NCBI GenBank assembly: GCA_002368155.1
Contig: AP018180.1
Span: forward strand, 3,970,719-4,034,718
Source of the DNA: Nostoc carneum NIES-2107
GTDB taxonomy: Bacteria > Cyanobacteriota > Cyanobacteriia > Cyanobacteriales > Nostocaceae
Length of the DNA stretch: 64,000 nucleotides
Direction of reading: 5' to 3'
Shown here: positions 45,583 to 53,816 of the stretch, one piece after another
How the letters are laid out: each line of letters begins with the position of its first letter
Position numbering within the stretch: the stretch's first letter is position 1
Made by a program: the position numbers and the translations under genes
Notes under the pieces: generated by a model
Told to the model about the DNA's origin: nothing
The model's input: only the letters and a program-made list of their open reading frames with translations
Database searches by the model: none

Positions 45583-45767
45583 TACTCAAAAGGCTAAAAT
45601 CGAGCTTTGGGTTGAATTTGACTCCATAGCCTTACAGCTAATTACATTATTAACTTGATGATGCGATCGCATCTTCCTGACGCGACAATTAGCGATCAAT
45701 TCTGTAAAAGTATTGGCATTGAAAAAATGAGTAAAAATAAAACCATTACTCTACGATGAGGTGGATT

Positions 45768-46028
45768 ATGGGTAAAGAAGAACAATTACTTGAAGGCTGG
45801 CGAGAACTCACACCCGAAAAGCAGCAAAAGGTTTTAGAGTTTGTGGAAGCACTGAAATCTGAACCAGATGCAACAGCAATCATTACCGAATATATTCCCC
45901 AAACGCCCTTAGCTAAAAAACTATGGGAAATTCGGACTAGAGCGATCGCCTCTGGAATACAATTACTCAACGAAGCAGAAATTGAACAGGAGCTTACTGA
46001 ACGTCGGGGTGGATACCGTGAGTCGTAA
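45768..46028 (+). CDS. Antitoxin-like small protein (VapB-type partner)
   Basis: This 86-residue protein begins MGKEEQLLEGWRELTPEKQQKVLEFVEALKSE, the helical start common to cyanobacterial DUF2281/VapB-like antitoxins. It is followed by a flexible acidic C-terminus (NEAEIEQELTERRGGYRES), as expected for the toxin-binding tail. I chose ATG 45768, with AGGTGG just upstream, over the in-frame ATG at 45756. The 3' end overlaps the PIN-domain gene by 11 bases, a typical toxin-antitoxin arrangement with antitoxin first. It probably autoregulates the pair. Confidence 0.78.
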   Translation: MGKEEQLLEGWRELTPEKQQKVLEFVEALKSEPDATAIITEYIPQTPLAKKLWEIRTRAIASGIQLLNEAEIEQELTERRGGYRES

Positions 46029-46422
46029 GAAAACCTACATCGACTCTGGGGTTCTCATCACTGCTTTTCAAGGTATTCAGTCAACCAGCATCCGAGCAAA
46101 TAGCATTCTCAATGATGCAAATCGGGAATTTGTGTCGAGCCAATTTGTTAAGTTAGAATTACTGCCTAAAGCAATTTATAACCAAAATCCAGACGAAACA
46201 GAATTCTACGAAACCTTCTTCAGTGCTGTTAGCCATTGGGCAACCGACTTAGAGCAAATTACACAAGATGCTTATCAAATTGCCTGTATCTACGGTTTAG
46301 CCGCGATGGATGCACTTCATGTGGCTGCGGCCCTCTGGCTCAAAGCCGATGAACTGATTACCACTGAAAAGCCTACCAAACCAATGCATCGAGTTACAAC
46401 AATCAAGATTATCTCGATTTAA
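46018..46422 (+). CDS. PIN-domain toxin (VapC-like ribonuclease)
   Basis: The 134-residue PIN protein starts at GTG 46018 (VSRKKTYIDSGVLITAF), inside the antitoxin 3' end, with GGGGTGG as ribosome-binding site. The acidic positions fit the PIN fold: Asp in TYIDSGVLI, Glu in VKLELLPKA, Asp in GLAAMDALHVAAAL and the threonine/glutamate pair in ADELITTEKPT. Family members cleave tRNA or rRNA. The overlap with the upstream antitoxin gene supports translational coupling. Confidence 0.82.
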   Translation: MSRKKTYIDSGVLITAFQGIQSTSIRANSILNDANREFVSSQFVKLELLPKAIYNQNPDETEFYETFFSAVSHWATDLEQITQDAYQIACIYGLAAMDALHVAAALWLKADELITTEKPTKPMHRVTTIKIISI

Positions 46423-46489
46423 TCCCAATAAGTCCAAGACCAAAAATATTACGCTTCTAGTTCCACACCAAGCGATCGCACTAACCAGA

Positions 46490-47191
46490 TTATACTTCTG
46501 GATCAACACCCAAGGCTCGTAATTGAGCAGCTAGGCGATCGGCTCTTTCTTCACCAGTTAACAATAAATTACCTTGCTCATCCCACCAGCGCAGCCAAGG
46601 TAATTCTAGATTCTGATATTCTCCCTGCCAAATACCTAACTCTACTCCCATAGGCGTTAGAGCATAATGTCCGCGTTCATTAGGCGACATTAATTGATAT
46701 TGTCCGCCAATTAATTCATAAACTTCAACGCTGGCTTGATTCACTTCATAAATGCCGTAAAAAGACGGATGAATTACTTGTTCATAAATCCAGAATTTAC
46801 CCTTCCAAGGCGTTTTATCTCGTTCTTCTGTACCATCACCAGAGACAAATTCTAATGCAATCAATGGAGCAATGAACTCTCGCCACAATACGTAAGACCT
46901 ACGGATTTGCCCATCCAGCAAGGGTGGTACATTCGGCACATAAAACCAATCTGGTGCTTCTGCGCCTTTTTCTGGGGGGTCAGTCATGCGCCAATATATC
47001 CCGCTATCTTGACCTATGCAATATTGCCCATCTGGATGGCGTTTTTGCAATATCGGTTTAATGGAGTCGGTAAGTAGAAGGCTTTGGGGATGTTCCTGAA
47101 AATTCTTCACGAAAGTACCATCAGACTCTGGTAGCTGCGTATGGTCGGGGAAAGGTGTGAGTTCGTCTGTGAAATTGGTTGCAGAGGTCAT
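46490..47191 (-). CDS. Uma2 family (DUF820) putative PD-(D/E)XK endonuclease, copy 1
   Basis: This 233-residue Uma2 protein belongs to a superfamily hugely expanded in cyanobacteria with a restriction-endonuclease-like fold. The core includes APDWFYVPNVPP (Asp), ALEFVSGDGTEERDKTPWKGKFWIYEQV (Glu and lysine of the ExK-like motif) and YGIYEVNQASVEVYEL. Nuclease activity has not been shown for the family at large. A near-identical paralogue lies at 48184-48948 with a shared upstream leader, so the pair comes from a duplication. The C-terminal ERADRLAAQLRALGVDPE tail matches the other copy. Confidence 0.88.
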   Translation of the reverse strand: MTSATNFTDELTPFPDHTQLPESDGTFVKNFQEHPQSLLLTDSIKPILQKRHPDGQYCIGQDSGIYWRMTDPPEKGAEAPDWFYVPNVPPLLDGQIRRSYVLWREFIAPLIALEFVSGDGTEERDKTPWKGKFWIYEQVIHPSFYGIYEVNQASVEVYELIGGQYQLMSPNERGHYALTPMGVELGIWQGEYQNLELPWLRWWDEQGNLLLTGEERADRLAAQLRALGVDPEV

Positions 47192-47260
47192 AATGTTACC
47201 TTTGCACAGGGGTAAGATTTGTCTTTTAGTTTAGCAATTTGGCAGAAAAAGGGCGATTTA
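47190..47260 (-). repeat. Uma2 leader repeat, copy 1
   Basis: This 70-bp upstream region (TACCTTTGCACAGGGGTAAG core) is shared with the leaders at 48946-49012 and 49331-49402. On the gene strand it holds an AAGGTA-type ribosome-binding motif. Confidence 0.7.
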
Positions 47261-47295
47261 TAACTACAAGCCGCTACGCTTCTACTGACTTACTT

Positions 47296-48081
47296 TTAGA
47301 CGTAGTTCCAACTTACTAGGGTTTTCATAACTTTGGCAAGCGCTAGGCGATCGCTATCTTGTGCAGACTCAAATAATTTTTCAGCTACTTGCAGATGGGT
47401 TACGGCTTGCTTTCGATTCCGCCAGATGTTGAGGTAGTATAGCGCCATCCCTAAATCTTGATGAGTTTCTGCATCATCAGGATTGTTTGCCAACTTTTGC
47501 CGCAAATTTTCAACTTCATCTTCTAGATTTTGCCAATCAAATAAGCCAGATTTTTGATTTGCTTGAATAGTTATAAAAAAGCGCTTATTAGGTGCTGGTA
47601 ATTTGTGATCAAAGTAAGGGATATCTAGAAACTCTGCCATCATTTTGGCAATGCTGGTGGCACTCTCATAATGACCATCAGATTTTAGCGGAATTCGCCA
47701 ATAGTTTAATCCCATAATTAAGCGAGGATAGAAGGCTATTCCTCCTTCATCACCACTAACACTTTCGACTTCAACACCATAAATCAAATGACAGGGAAAC
47801 TCAACAGATTTTTTGTGCAAATTTATCAGTCTGTTTTGTCTTTCCCAGAGAATGGAATCTTGGGTTTTATCAAAGGTGTAAGTAGTAACTTCTGTATGAG
47901 CGATGATGGCATAAATACCACCTACAATAATTGCACATCCGCTGACTAAGGCGATTATTCCAGATGGATAATTAGCACGCACTAATATGAACCCAAGCAA
48001 AAAAATTAAACTACCAATTGAAAAAAAAATATACTGATAAGTAATACACACCAAAGAGATTTTTGAAAGCGTAAAACGCAC
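47296..48081 (-). CDS. Membrane protein with C-terminal TPR
   Basis: This 261-residue protein has two adjacent hydrophobic helices (about 15-35, IFFSIGSLIFLLGFILV, and 42-64, IALVSGCAIIVGGIYAII). They are followed by a beta-rich segment (TTYTFDKTQDSILWERQNRLINLHKKSVEFP, PH-like in pattern) and a TPR-like end (NPDDAETHQDLGMALYYLNIWRNRKQAVTHLQVAEKLFES). No family name is certain. It is sandwiched between two Uma2 copies, so the duplication either spanned it or it was inserted between them. Confidence 0.7.
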   Translation of the reverse strand: MRFTLSKISLVCITYQYIFFSIGSLIFLLGFILVRANYPSGIIALVSGCAIIVGGIYAIIAHTEVTTYTFDKTQDSILWERQNRLINLHKKSVEFPCHLIYGVEVESVSGDEGGIAFYPRLIMGLNYWRIPLKSDGHYESATSIAKMMAEFLDIPYFDHKLPAPNKRFFITIQANQKSGLFDWQNLEDEVENLRQKLANNPDDAETHQDLGMALYYLNIWRNRKQAVTHLQVAEKLFESAQDSDRLALAKVMKTLVSWNYV

Positions 48082-48183
48082 CTTTGCTGATTTTTGTCGA
48101 TAATCTTCATGTTTTCTGGTGTACGTTAGTTCATGATGGCTACTTAACTGTGCGTCTACGTACTTTTAGCCCATGCCAAAATA

Positions 48184-48948
48184 TTACGCTTCTGGATCAA
48201 CACCCAAGGCTCGTAATTGAGCAGCTAGGCGTTCTGCGCGTTGGCGTTCCTGTTCTGCGCGTTGGGATTCCTGTTCTGCGCGTTGGCGTTCTTTTTCGGC
48301 TCTTTCTTCACCAGTTAACAATAAATTACCTTGCTCATCCCACCAGCGCAGCCAAGGTAATTCTATATTCTGATATTCTCCCTGCCAAATACCTAACTCT
48401 ACTCCCAACTGGGTAATAGAATAATGTCCGCGTTCATTGGCTGGCAATAACTGATACTTTCCATCGACCAAGTGATAAACTTCCACGCTGGCTTTATTCA
48501 CTTCATAAATACCGTAAAAAGGAGGACGAATCACCTGTTCATAAATCCAAAATTTGCCCTTCCAAGGAGTTTTGTCTCGTTCCTCACTACCATCACCAGA
48601 AACAAATTCTAAGACAATTAAGGGGGCGATAAACTCTCGCCAGAATACATAAGACCTGCGTGTTTGTCCATCTAGCAAAGGCGGTACATTACCTACATAA
48701 AACCAATCTGGTGCTACTGCACCTTTCTCTGGAGGATTGGTTAAGCGCCAGTAAATACCTAAGTCTTGACCAATACAATAGTGACCGTCAGGATGTAATT
48801 GTTTGAGGACAGGTGTAATCGAGTCAGTTAATAAAATACTTTGGGGATGCTCTTGCCAATTTTTCACGAAAGTACCATCAGACTCTGGTAGCTGCGTATG
48901 GTCGGGGAAAGGTGTGAGTTCGTCTGTGAAATTGGTTGCAGAGGTCAT
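48184..48948 (-). CDS. Uma2 family (DUF820) putative endonuclease, copy 2
   Basis: This 254-residue paralogue of the gene at 46490-47191 shares the same opening (MTSATNFTDELTPFPDH) and APDWFYVGNVPP / VLEFVSGDGSEERDKTPW core. It is longer because of a heptad-like insertion of about 21 residues near the C-terminus (EKERQRAEQESQRAEQERQ), a short coiled coil made of seven-residue repeats. That segment is absent from copy 1 and probably arose by tandem duplication of a 21- to 24-bp unit. Cleavage activity is inferred only from the fold. Confidence 0.88.
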   Translation of the reverse strand: MTSATNFTDELTPFPDHTQLPESDGTFVKNWQEHPQSILLTDSITPVLKQLHPDGHYCIGQDLGIYWRLTNPPEKGAVAPDWFYVGNVPPLLDGQTRRSYVFWREFIAPLIVLEFVSGDGSEERDKTPWKGKFWIYEQVIRPPFYGIYEVNKASVEVYHLVDGKYQLLPANERGHYSITQLGVELGIWQGEYQNIELPWLRWWDEQGNLLLTGEERAEKERQRAEQESQRAEQERQRAERLAAQLRALGVDPEA

Positions 48949-49012
48949 AAGACTACCTTTGCACAGGGGTAAGGATTGTTTTTTAGTTTAGCAATTCGGG
49001 AGAAAAAGAGCG
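48946..49012 (-). repeat. Uma2 leader repeat, copy 2
   Basis: It matches the leader of copy 1 (CTACCTTTGCACAGGGGTAAG, then TTTAGTTTAGCAATTCGGG) and continues into a HIP1-type GCGATCGC site. Confidence 0.7.
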
Positions 49013-49061
49013 ATCGCACTCTTTAGAAGAAACTTAAGAGATGTTTTTGCGATCGCCAAAA

Positions 49062-49301
49062 TAGCAATTGTAGTATCCGAAGCAGCAAATGTAGTGTCCG
49101 AAATAGCAATTGTAGTATCAAAAACAGCAATTGTAGTGTCCGAAATAGCAATTGTAGTATCAAAAACAGCAATTGTAGTGTCCGAAATAGCAATTGTAGT
49201 ATCAAAAACAGCAATTGTAGTGTCCGAAATAGCAATTGTAGTATCAAAAACAGCAATTGTAGTGTGCGAAACAGCAATTGTAGTGTGCAAAATAGCAATT
49301 G
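49062..49301. repeat. 21-bp minisatellite, about 11 units, open in several frames
   Basis: The unit is AGCAATTGTAGTGTCCGAAAT with an alternate AGCAATTGTAGTATCAAAAAC, arranged as a 42-bp higher-order pair. Because 21 bp equals seven codons and stops are absent, long frames stay open on both strands, giving heptad peptides such as TAIVVSE and TTIAVFD. None looks like a real protein. There are no unique spacers, so it is not a CRISPR array. Confidence 0.85.
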
Positions 49302-49330
49302 CGACGCTGAAAACCCTATTTTGTGCTCAG

Positions 49331-49402
49331 AATACTACCTTTGCAGGGGTAAGGGTTGTTTTTTAGTTTAGCAATTCAATGAGAAGAGAGGCGATCGCAC
49401 TT
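49331..49402 (-). repeat. Orphan third copy of the Uma2 leader
   Basis: TACCTTTGCAGGGGTAAGGG then TTTAGTTTAGCAATTCAAT is a clear third copy. Where the Uma2 start codon should be, the base triplet is CTG rather than ATG, and instead of a Uma2 gene it is followed by the 21-bp array. A third Uma2 copy may have been lost and replaced by the minisatellite. Confidence 0.65.
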
Positions 49403-49409
49403 CCTTTGG

Positions 49410-50393
49410 CTAAGTTTTATACTTCACTGTTGGAAGATGGCGACCAACATAGCCAATAATGATTGTTCCTGTTTTGATTGGGAAGAAATGAATTCGCCAG
49501 TTACAAAATCTCAATTTAATATGCCTTTCAAATAAACGTTCTTGGCCATCAGGACATAAAAAAGTCCTTTCTTTGCCATATTTTTTCAGTGTTGGTTCAC
49601 TCTCTCCAGACTCCTCAATAGAGTAACCTTCAAGATTAAAATAGCCGCTATTCCAGTTTTGGCAACATTTCTGAAGTTCCAATAATATGTTGATAACAGG
49701 TTGTAATTCTAACTGTCTAGTAAGGATATTTTCTAACTGTTTTCTAACAGCATCACAGAACTCTAAATTAGGAAATAATTCCCGTCTTCGCTCCCAAAGT
49801 TTTACACCATTGCTCACTTCTTGATAAATGCGCTCTTGATTTTGTTGAATTAGACCTGCGTGTTCTTGTACATGGCTGCTACGGCTAGCATGGATAATCT
49901 CTACAATCTCGCTAATTATCTCTCCATCCTCATCCAAGCATCGAAATTCCAGTTTTACACGGTTACAATCCCAACATTCCTGAGAGAGCAAGCTAATTGC
50001 AATTGTATTAATTGTGATCGTATTAAGTACATAAGCAATACCCAGCCCAATAGCTAATTCTCCCTGATAACGAAATTCAGACAAGCTAGCATTATTTTCA
50101 ATATCTTGGATCTCAGAATTTACAATATCACTTGAGAAAGGTGCTTTAGTTGCAAGAGTTTTGATAAAAATTCGCTCAACCTGTTCTGCGTCATTAAGCC
50201 AGCGGCGCAGAGGATAATTCGGTGCAAGTATTATTGTATGAAAATCTTCTTTAGTGCGAAGGCTTACTTTTACCCCCTGAGCTTTAACTGCTTTTATGGT
50301 CTTAATCAAATCAGACATTCTTTGCTGTGCTACTTGTTCATTTGGAGCCGGATGTAGCAGAGATAACTCATTTAATATTAAGTCAAAATCCAC
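49410..50393 (-). CDS. Unknown protein, third gene of the DUF262-ATPase operon
   Basis: This 327-residue soluble protein matches no family I recognise. The N-terminal 100 residues are helical with basic patches (RMSDLIKTIKAVKAQGVKVSLR). A GLGIAYVLNTITINTIAISLLS segment is moderately hydrophobic. The C-terminal region carries TFLCPDGQERLFERHIKLRFCNWRIHFF and ends IIIGYVGRHLPT, a beta pattern that recalls small RelE/HigB-like or nuclease-associated barrels; this is only an impression. It starts three bases after the ATPase stop, so it is translated as part of the same transcript. As the most divergent member it is a candidate effector or sensor. Confidence 0.75.
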   Translation of the reverse strand: MDFDLILNELSLLHPAPNEQVAQQRMSDLIKTIKAVKAQGVKVSLRTKEDFHTIILAPNYPLRRWLNDAEQVERIFIKTLATKAPFSSDIVNSEIQDIENNASLSEFRYQGELAIGLGIAYVLNTITINTIAISLLSQECWDCNRVKLEFRCLDEDGEIISEIVEIIHASRSSHVQEHAGLIQQNQERIYQEVSNGVKLWERRRELFPNLEFCDAVRKQLENILTRQLELQPVINILLELQKCCQNWNSGYFNLEGYSIEESGESEPTLKKYGKERTFLCPDGQERLFERHIKLRFCNWRIHFFPIKTGTIIIGYVGRHLPTVKYKT

Positions 50394-50396
50394 CTT

Positions 50397-51524
50397 CTAA
50401 TCCCCCGCAGGCTCAAGTAAAACATCTAAACTTCTTTCCCATTCATCAAAGAAACCATCGGGCCATTTATCAATTCTTCCGTTTCTATCAATACGGGGTG
50501 ATACTACCTCTGTAACAGATTGTCCTTGTTTTTCTTGTCGCTGAAAATAATGTAATTGAACATCATCCGGCTTAATTTTACCTCCATGAACAGAAAGGCG
50601 AATACCATTTAAAACATGATCACTATGGGTTTCTATTACTACTTGAATTCCACAACTAGCTACAAGTGACAATAATTCACCCATTTTAACTTGCCCTTTA
50701 GGATGTAGATGCGCTTCTGGATTTTCAATTAGAATTAGTGTACCTGGAGAAGAGGCTAAAACTGCTACTATAATTGGTAATGTATAGCTAATTCCAAATC
50801 CGACATTAGTTGTGCGATAAGGGTTACTATCCCCATAGAAATACTGCAAACTCATCAAACCCATATCTGAATTTGAATTGATTTTAATCCTTGTACCAGG
50901 ACTAACTTCTCTCATCCATCCTTCAACCTGGCTGCTAAGAGCGTTAGATTTTGCCATCGGATGTCTTAGTTTACTTTGAAGAACGTCTCTATCTTGATTA
51001 ATTGCTAAAAAATGTGCAGTATATTCACCTCTAGAACCTATTTGTCCTAATCGTCGCGCTTGATAATCTGACATATCATAAGATGTTCGTGGCCCGAGAC
51101 GTTCCGCCTGTAAATAGTGAAATCTTTTATTAAAAACACTTTTTGATTTATAGACCCCCGCATCAATTGAGAATTGTGAATCTAAATTATTTAAAATATC
51201 TGCATCTGTTTTAATTGGGTCATAGATAAAACGCCAAATCCCTTTTTTACCATCATTCCAAAGAATTTCAAAACCCAGATAATCCTCTTTGGCTCTTTCA
51301 CAAAAGGCATCTTGAGCAGTACCAATACGTACGAATTCACCATTCAATGCTAAACCGATATTTGGCAACAATTCTTGTTGATAAGATTGACGCAGTAAAA
51401 GTAGGGATTGCAGTACAGAAGATTTTCCTGTACTATTTAGACCAGAAAGTAAGGTTAATGGTTTAAATTCTAGTAACTGATTTTCAAAAGCTTTGTAATT
51501 AGTCAGCTTTAGAGAATTAATCAT
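50397..51524 (-). CDS. AAA ATPase, DUF3696 / OLD-like family
   Basis: This 375-residue SMC/ABC-type ATPase opens MINSLKLTNYKAFENQLLEFKPLTLLSGLNSTGKSS, with Walker A GLNSTGKSSV (about 28-37). The signature-like region VEGWMREVSPG comes before VGFGISYTLPIIVAVLASSPGTLILIENPEAHLHPKGQ (Walker B plus D-loop) and the H-loop VIETHSDHVLNGIRL. These are DUF3696/COG4938 hallmarks, related to OLD and RloA-type ATPases of defence islands. It overlaps the DUF262 gene by four bases and is followed by the unknown gene three bases later. ATP-dependent regulation of the DUF262 partner is the likely role. Confidence 0.9.
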   Translation of the reverse strand: MINSLKLTNYKAFENQLLEFKPLTLLSGLNSTGKSSVLQSLLLLRQSYQQELLPNIGLALNGEFVRIGTAQDAFCERAKEDYLGFEILWNDGKKGIWRFIYDPIKTDADILNNLDSQFSIDAGVYKSKSVFNKRFHYLQAERLGPRTSYDMSDYQARRLGQIGSRGEYTAHFLAINQDRDVLQSKLRHPMAKSNALSSQVEGWMREVSPGTRIKINSNSDMGLMSLQYFYGDSNPYRTTNVGFGISYTLPIIVAVLASSPGTLILIENPEAHLHPKGQVKMGELLSLVASCGIQVVIETHSDHVLNGIRLSVHGGKIKPDDVQLHYFQRQEKQGQSVTEVVSPRIDRNGRIDKWPDGFFDEWERSLDVLLEPAGD

Positions 51525-52660
51525 GATAATACTTCTTGGATAATTTTTTCGACAGTTTCAAATCTATGCTCGATTTTATTGGCTGCTTGAGATATTGATA
51601 GTAGAAATTCTGTATCATTATCTACATATTTAATAAATTTATCTATTAGTTCTTTTTTTCTTTCTTTTAAAATTTCAATATTTTGAATATCTAGTTTTCC
51701 AAGATTTACAGACCAAACTTCAAATAATGATTTATTAATAGGGAATTTTCTTGTATTTTTTCTAGATATTTTACGAAAAGCATTACCATTGAAAATATCG
51801 AATGCTGCTATCATAGATTTTTTAAAAGCCGTTTCTAATTTTGTTATTTCTTCCTGAGATAAACTATTTACTTTCGACAAAGCTTTACTTAAAAAAGAGT
51901 CTCTAGTTTCATCTTGATACTCTTTGTAAGAGATTAGATAAAAAGCTATAAATCCAAGGATAAACTCTCTATCATCCATTCTTTTTCTCTTGGATTCACT
52001 AAGATTAACAACACGTTTAAACTCTGGGTAAGAAGCTAAATCAGCCAATATTTTTGTAGCCTTACCAGGATTCAAAGCATGTCGCAGTTCTTGATTTGAA
52101 AGACGGACACCTCCTGTATTAATACGTTTGAAAATATTATATTTTACTTGTAAGGGCGTACCTTTTTCTATCAAATATACTGTAACTTGAGTTTCTAGGA
52201 TACGACGTTGATATCTCCGTTCTAATTCATCATAAGTTTTATTATTTAAATCTTTCAAGTATTCTAAGCCAGCTAATTTAAGTCTCTTATCAGTTTTGTC
52301 AATCATAAATTGCTTCATGGCAGATAATCGTTGTAATCCATCTACAACTACCCATTTATCTTCATTGGTAGCATCTATATAAAAAGCTGGTAATGGTATT
52401 CTAATCAGAATAGATTCAATTAATTTACTTTTTGCTTCTGGAGTCCATATATTCGCTTGTCGTTGAAAATCAGGTGCTAAGTCAAGAGCTTCTTCATCAA
52501 TTCTTCTGAGTAATTGCTCAATAGTTGGCTCCCTTGTAACAATGTTGATTTTTTCAGGATCATACTGGAAAGTAACTTTTTCATCTTCTTCCTCTTTATC
52601 TTCTTCCTCTAAGGTTTCTTTATCAGCTAGTTCTGCGTTGTAGTTATTCAAATCTGTCAC
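51521..52660 (-). CDS. DUF262 (ParB/GmrS-like) protein
   Basis: This 379-residue protein has an acidic, disordered start (about 1-28). The DUF262 domain then has the pattern IEQLLRRIDEEALDLAPDFQR, WTPEAKSKLIESILIRIPLPAFYI and DKWVVVDGLQRLSAMKQF, where the typical DGQQR motif reads D-G-L-Q-R. The ParB-like fold binds nucleotide and, in GmrSD-type restriction systems, drives DNA or RNA cleavage. There is no HNH C-terminal domain (DUF1524). The C-terminal 180 residues are helical. It is the first gene of a three-gene operon with an overlapping ATPase gene. Confidence 0.9.
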   Translation of the reverse strand: MTDLNNYNAELADKETLEEEDKEEEDEKVTFQYDPEKINIVTREPTIEQLLRRIDEEALDLAPDFQRQANIWTPEAKSKLIESILIRIPLPAFYIDATNEDKWVVVDGLQRLSAMKQFMIDKTDKRLKLAGLEYLKDLNNKTYDELERRYQRRILETQVTVYLIEKGTPLQVKYNIFKRINTGGVRLSNQELRHALNPGKATKILADLASYPEFKRVVNLSESKRKRMDDREFILGFIAFYLISYKEYQDETRDSFLSKALSKVNSLSQEEITKLETAFKKSMIAAFDIFNGNAFRKISRKNTRKFPINKSLFEVWSVNLGKLDIQNIEILKERKKELIDKFIKYVDNDTEFLLSISQAANKIEHRFETVEKIIQEVLS

Positions 52661-52827
52661 TGTTTTTACTCCTTATTATCAACACTTACTAATTGAGTTA
52701 TTGGTGATACCGGGTGTTACTAAATTAGCGAATGAAGCTTTTTAACTGGCATACTCCTATGCTACTATCTGCCCAAATAATAGAGACGCAAAATTTTGCG
52801 CCTCTACCTAGATATGCTATTACTCGC

Positions 52828-53757
52828 TTACTTAGTTAATACCAAATTCATGGGCTTAACTCCTGCTAAATCTAAAATCTGCGGAATTAAGTCTTCTCGC
52901 TTCACAGCCATCATATGCACACCTTGGCATAATTGCTGTGCTATTTGCACTTGCTCGGCAGCAATTTTTACACCTTCCTCTAGGGGATGTTTGGCTTTGG
53001 CTAACCGATCAATTATGTGCTGTGGTATATTTACACCAGGAACGCACCTATTAATAAATTGAGCATTTTTTGCAGATTTCAACAGAAAAATTCCTGCCAA
53101 AATTGGTTTATTACAACCTACGGCAATTTTGTCCATAAATTTCTCTAATCGCTCAAAGTCAGTAATTAGTTGACTTTGAAAAAATTGCGCTCCTGCTTGT
53201 AATTTGCGTTCAAAGCGACTTTGCAAGCCTGACCAACTAGCACATTGTGGATCGACAGCTGCACCAACAAATAAATCAAGCGCGCCATCGCTCAAGGGTT
53301 GCTCGTTACTGTCAGCACCTTGATTAAGGTTGCGAATTAATTGCAGCAGGCGGACTGCTTCTAAATCAAATACACTCTTAGCATCGGGGTGATCGCCTGC
53401 TTTGACTGGGTCACCCGTGAGAGCTAAGATGTTACGGATACCCAAGGCATGAGCGCCCATCAGATCAGCTTGTAAACCAATCCGGTTGCGATCGCGGCAA
53501 GCAATCTGACAAATTGGTTCAATGCCATGTTGTAACAAAATTGCTGATGCCACTAACGAAGACATCCGTAATACTGCGCGGCTACCATCGGTAACATTGA
53601 CGGCATGAACCCTCCCCTTAAGGGTCGCCGCCATATCAAGCATATGTTTGGGATCTCCACCTTTAGGAGGTGCTACTTCAGCAGTTATTAAAAATTCGCC
53701 AGCTTGCGCGGCGCTGCGGAAGGCATTCAAGACTGTCGGAATCTGGGTATCAGGCAT
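52828..53757 (-). CDS. metF: Methylenetetrahydrofolate reductase
   Basis: This flavoenzyme reduces 5,10-methylene-THF to 5-methyl-THF for methionine synthesis. The 309-residue barrel starts FLITAEVAPPKGGDPKHML (family opening with catalytic Glu) and contains AVNVTDGSRAV, the LTGDPVKAGDHPD loop (FAD/folate-binding) and GAAVDP. Length is normal for bacterial MetF. The protein resembles the NADH-type enzymes of cyanobacteria. It lies between the DUF262 operon, which it does not overlap, and trpS, which is 60 bp upstream, so trpS and metF could share a transcript. Confidence 0.93.
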   Translation of the reverse strand: MPDTQIPTVLNAFRSAAQAGEFLITAEVAPPKGGDPKHMLDMAATLKGRVHAVNVTDGSRAVLRMSSLVASAILLQHGIEPICQIACRDRNRIGLQADLMGAHALGIRNILALTGDPVKAGDHPDAKSVFDLEAVRLLQLIRNLNQGADSNEQPLSDGALDLFVGAAVDPQCASWSGLQSRFERKLQAGAQFFQSQLITDFERLEKFMDKIAVGCNKPILAGIFLLKSAKNAQFINRCVPGVNIPQHIIDRLAKAKHPLEEGVKIAAEQVQIAQQLCQGVHMMAVKREDLIPQILDLAGVKPMNLVLTK

Positions 53758-53816
53758 AACATTCAGATTTCAATTTTCTTACAGGGTAAAGCAAATTACA
53801 CCTAAAAGTGAAATCT

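Noticed and set aside
48084-48416. 110-residue plus-strand frame with GVPVLRVGIPVLRVG repeats
   Set aside because: It is the antisense reading of the heptad coiled-coil region of Uma2 copy 2.
49062-49301. CRISPR array
   Set aside because: The 21-bp units are contiguous with no unique spacers, and no cas genes are nearby. It is a minisatellite.
48988-49366. Repeat-encoded proteins on both strands (TTIAVFD and TAIVVSE heptads)
   Set aside because: Frames stay open only because the repeat unit is a multiple of three without stops. No ribosome-binding site or family supports a protein.
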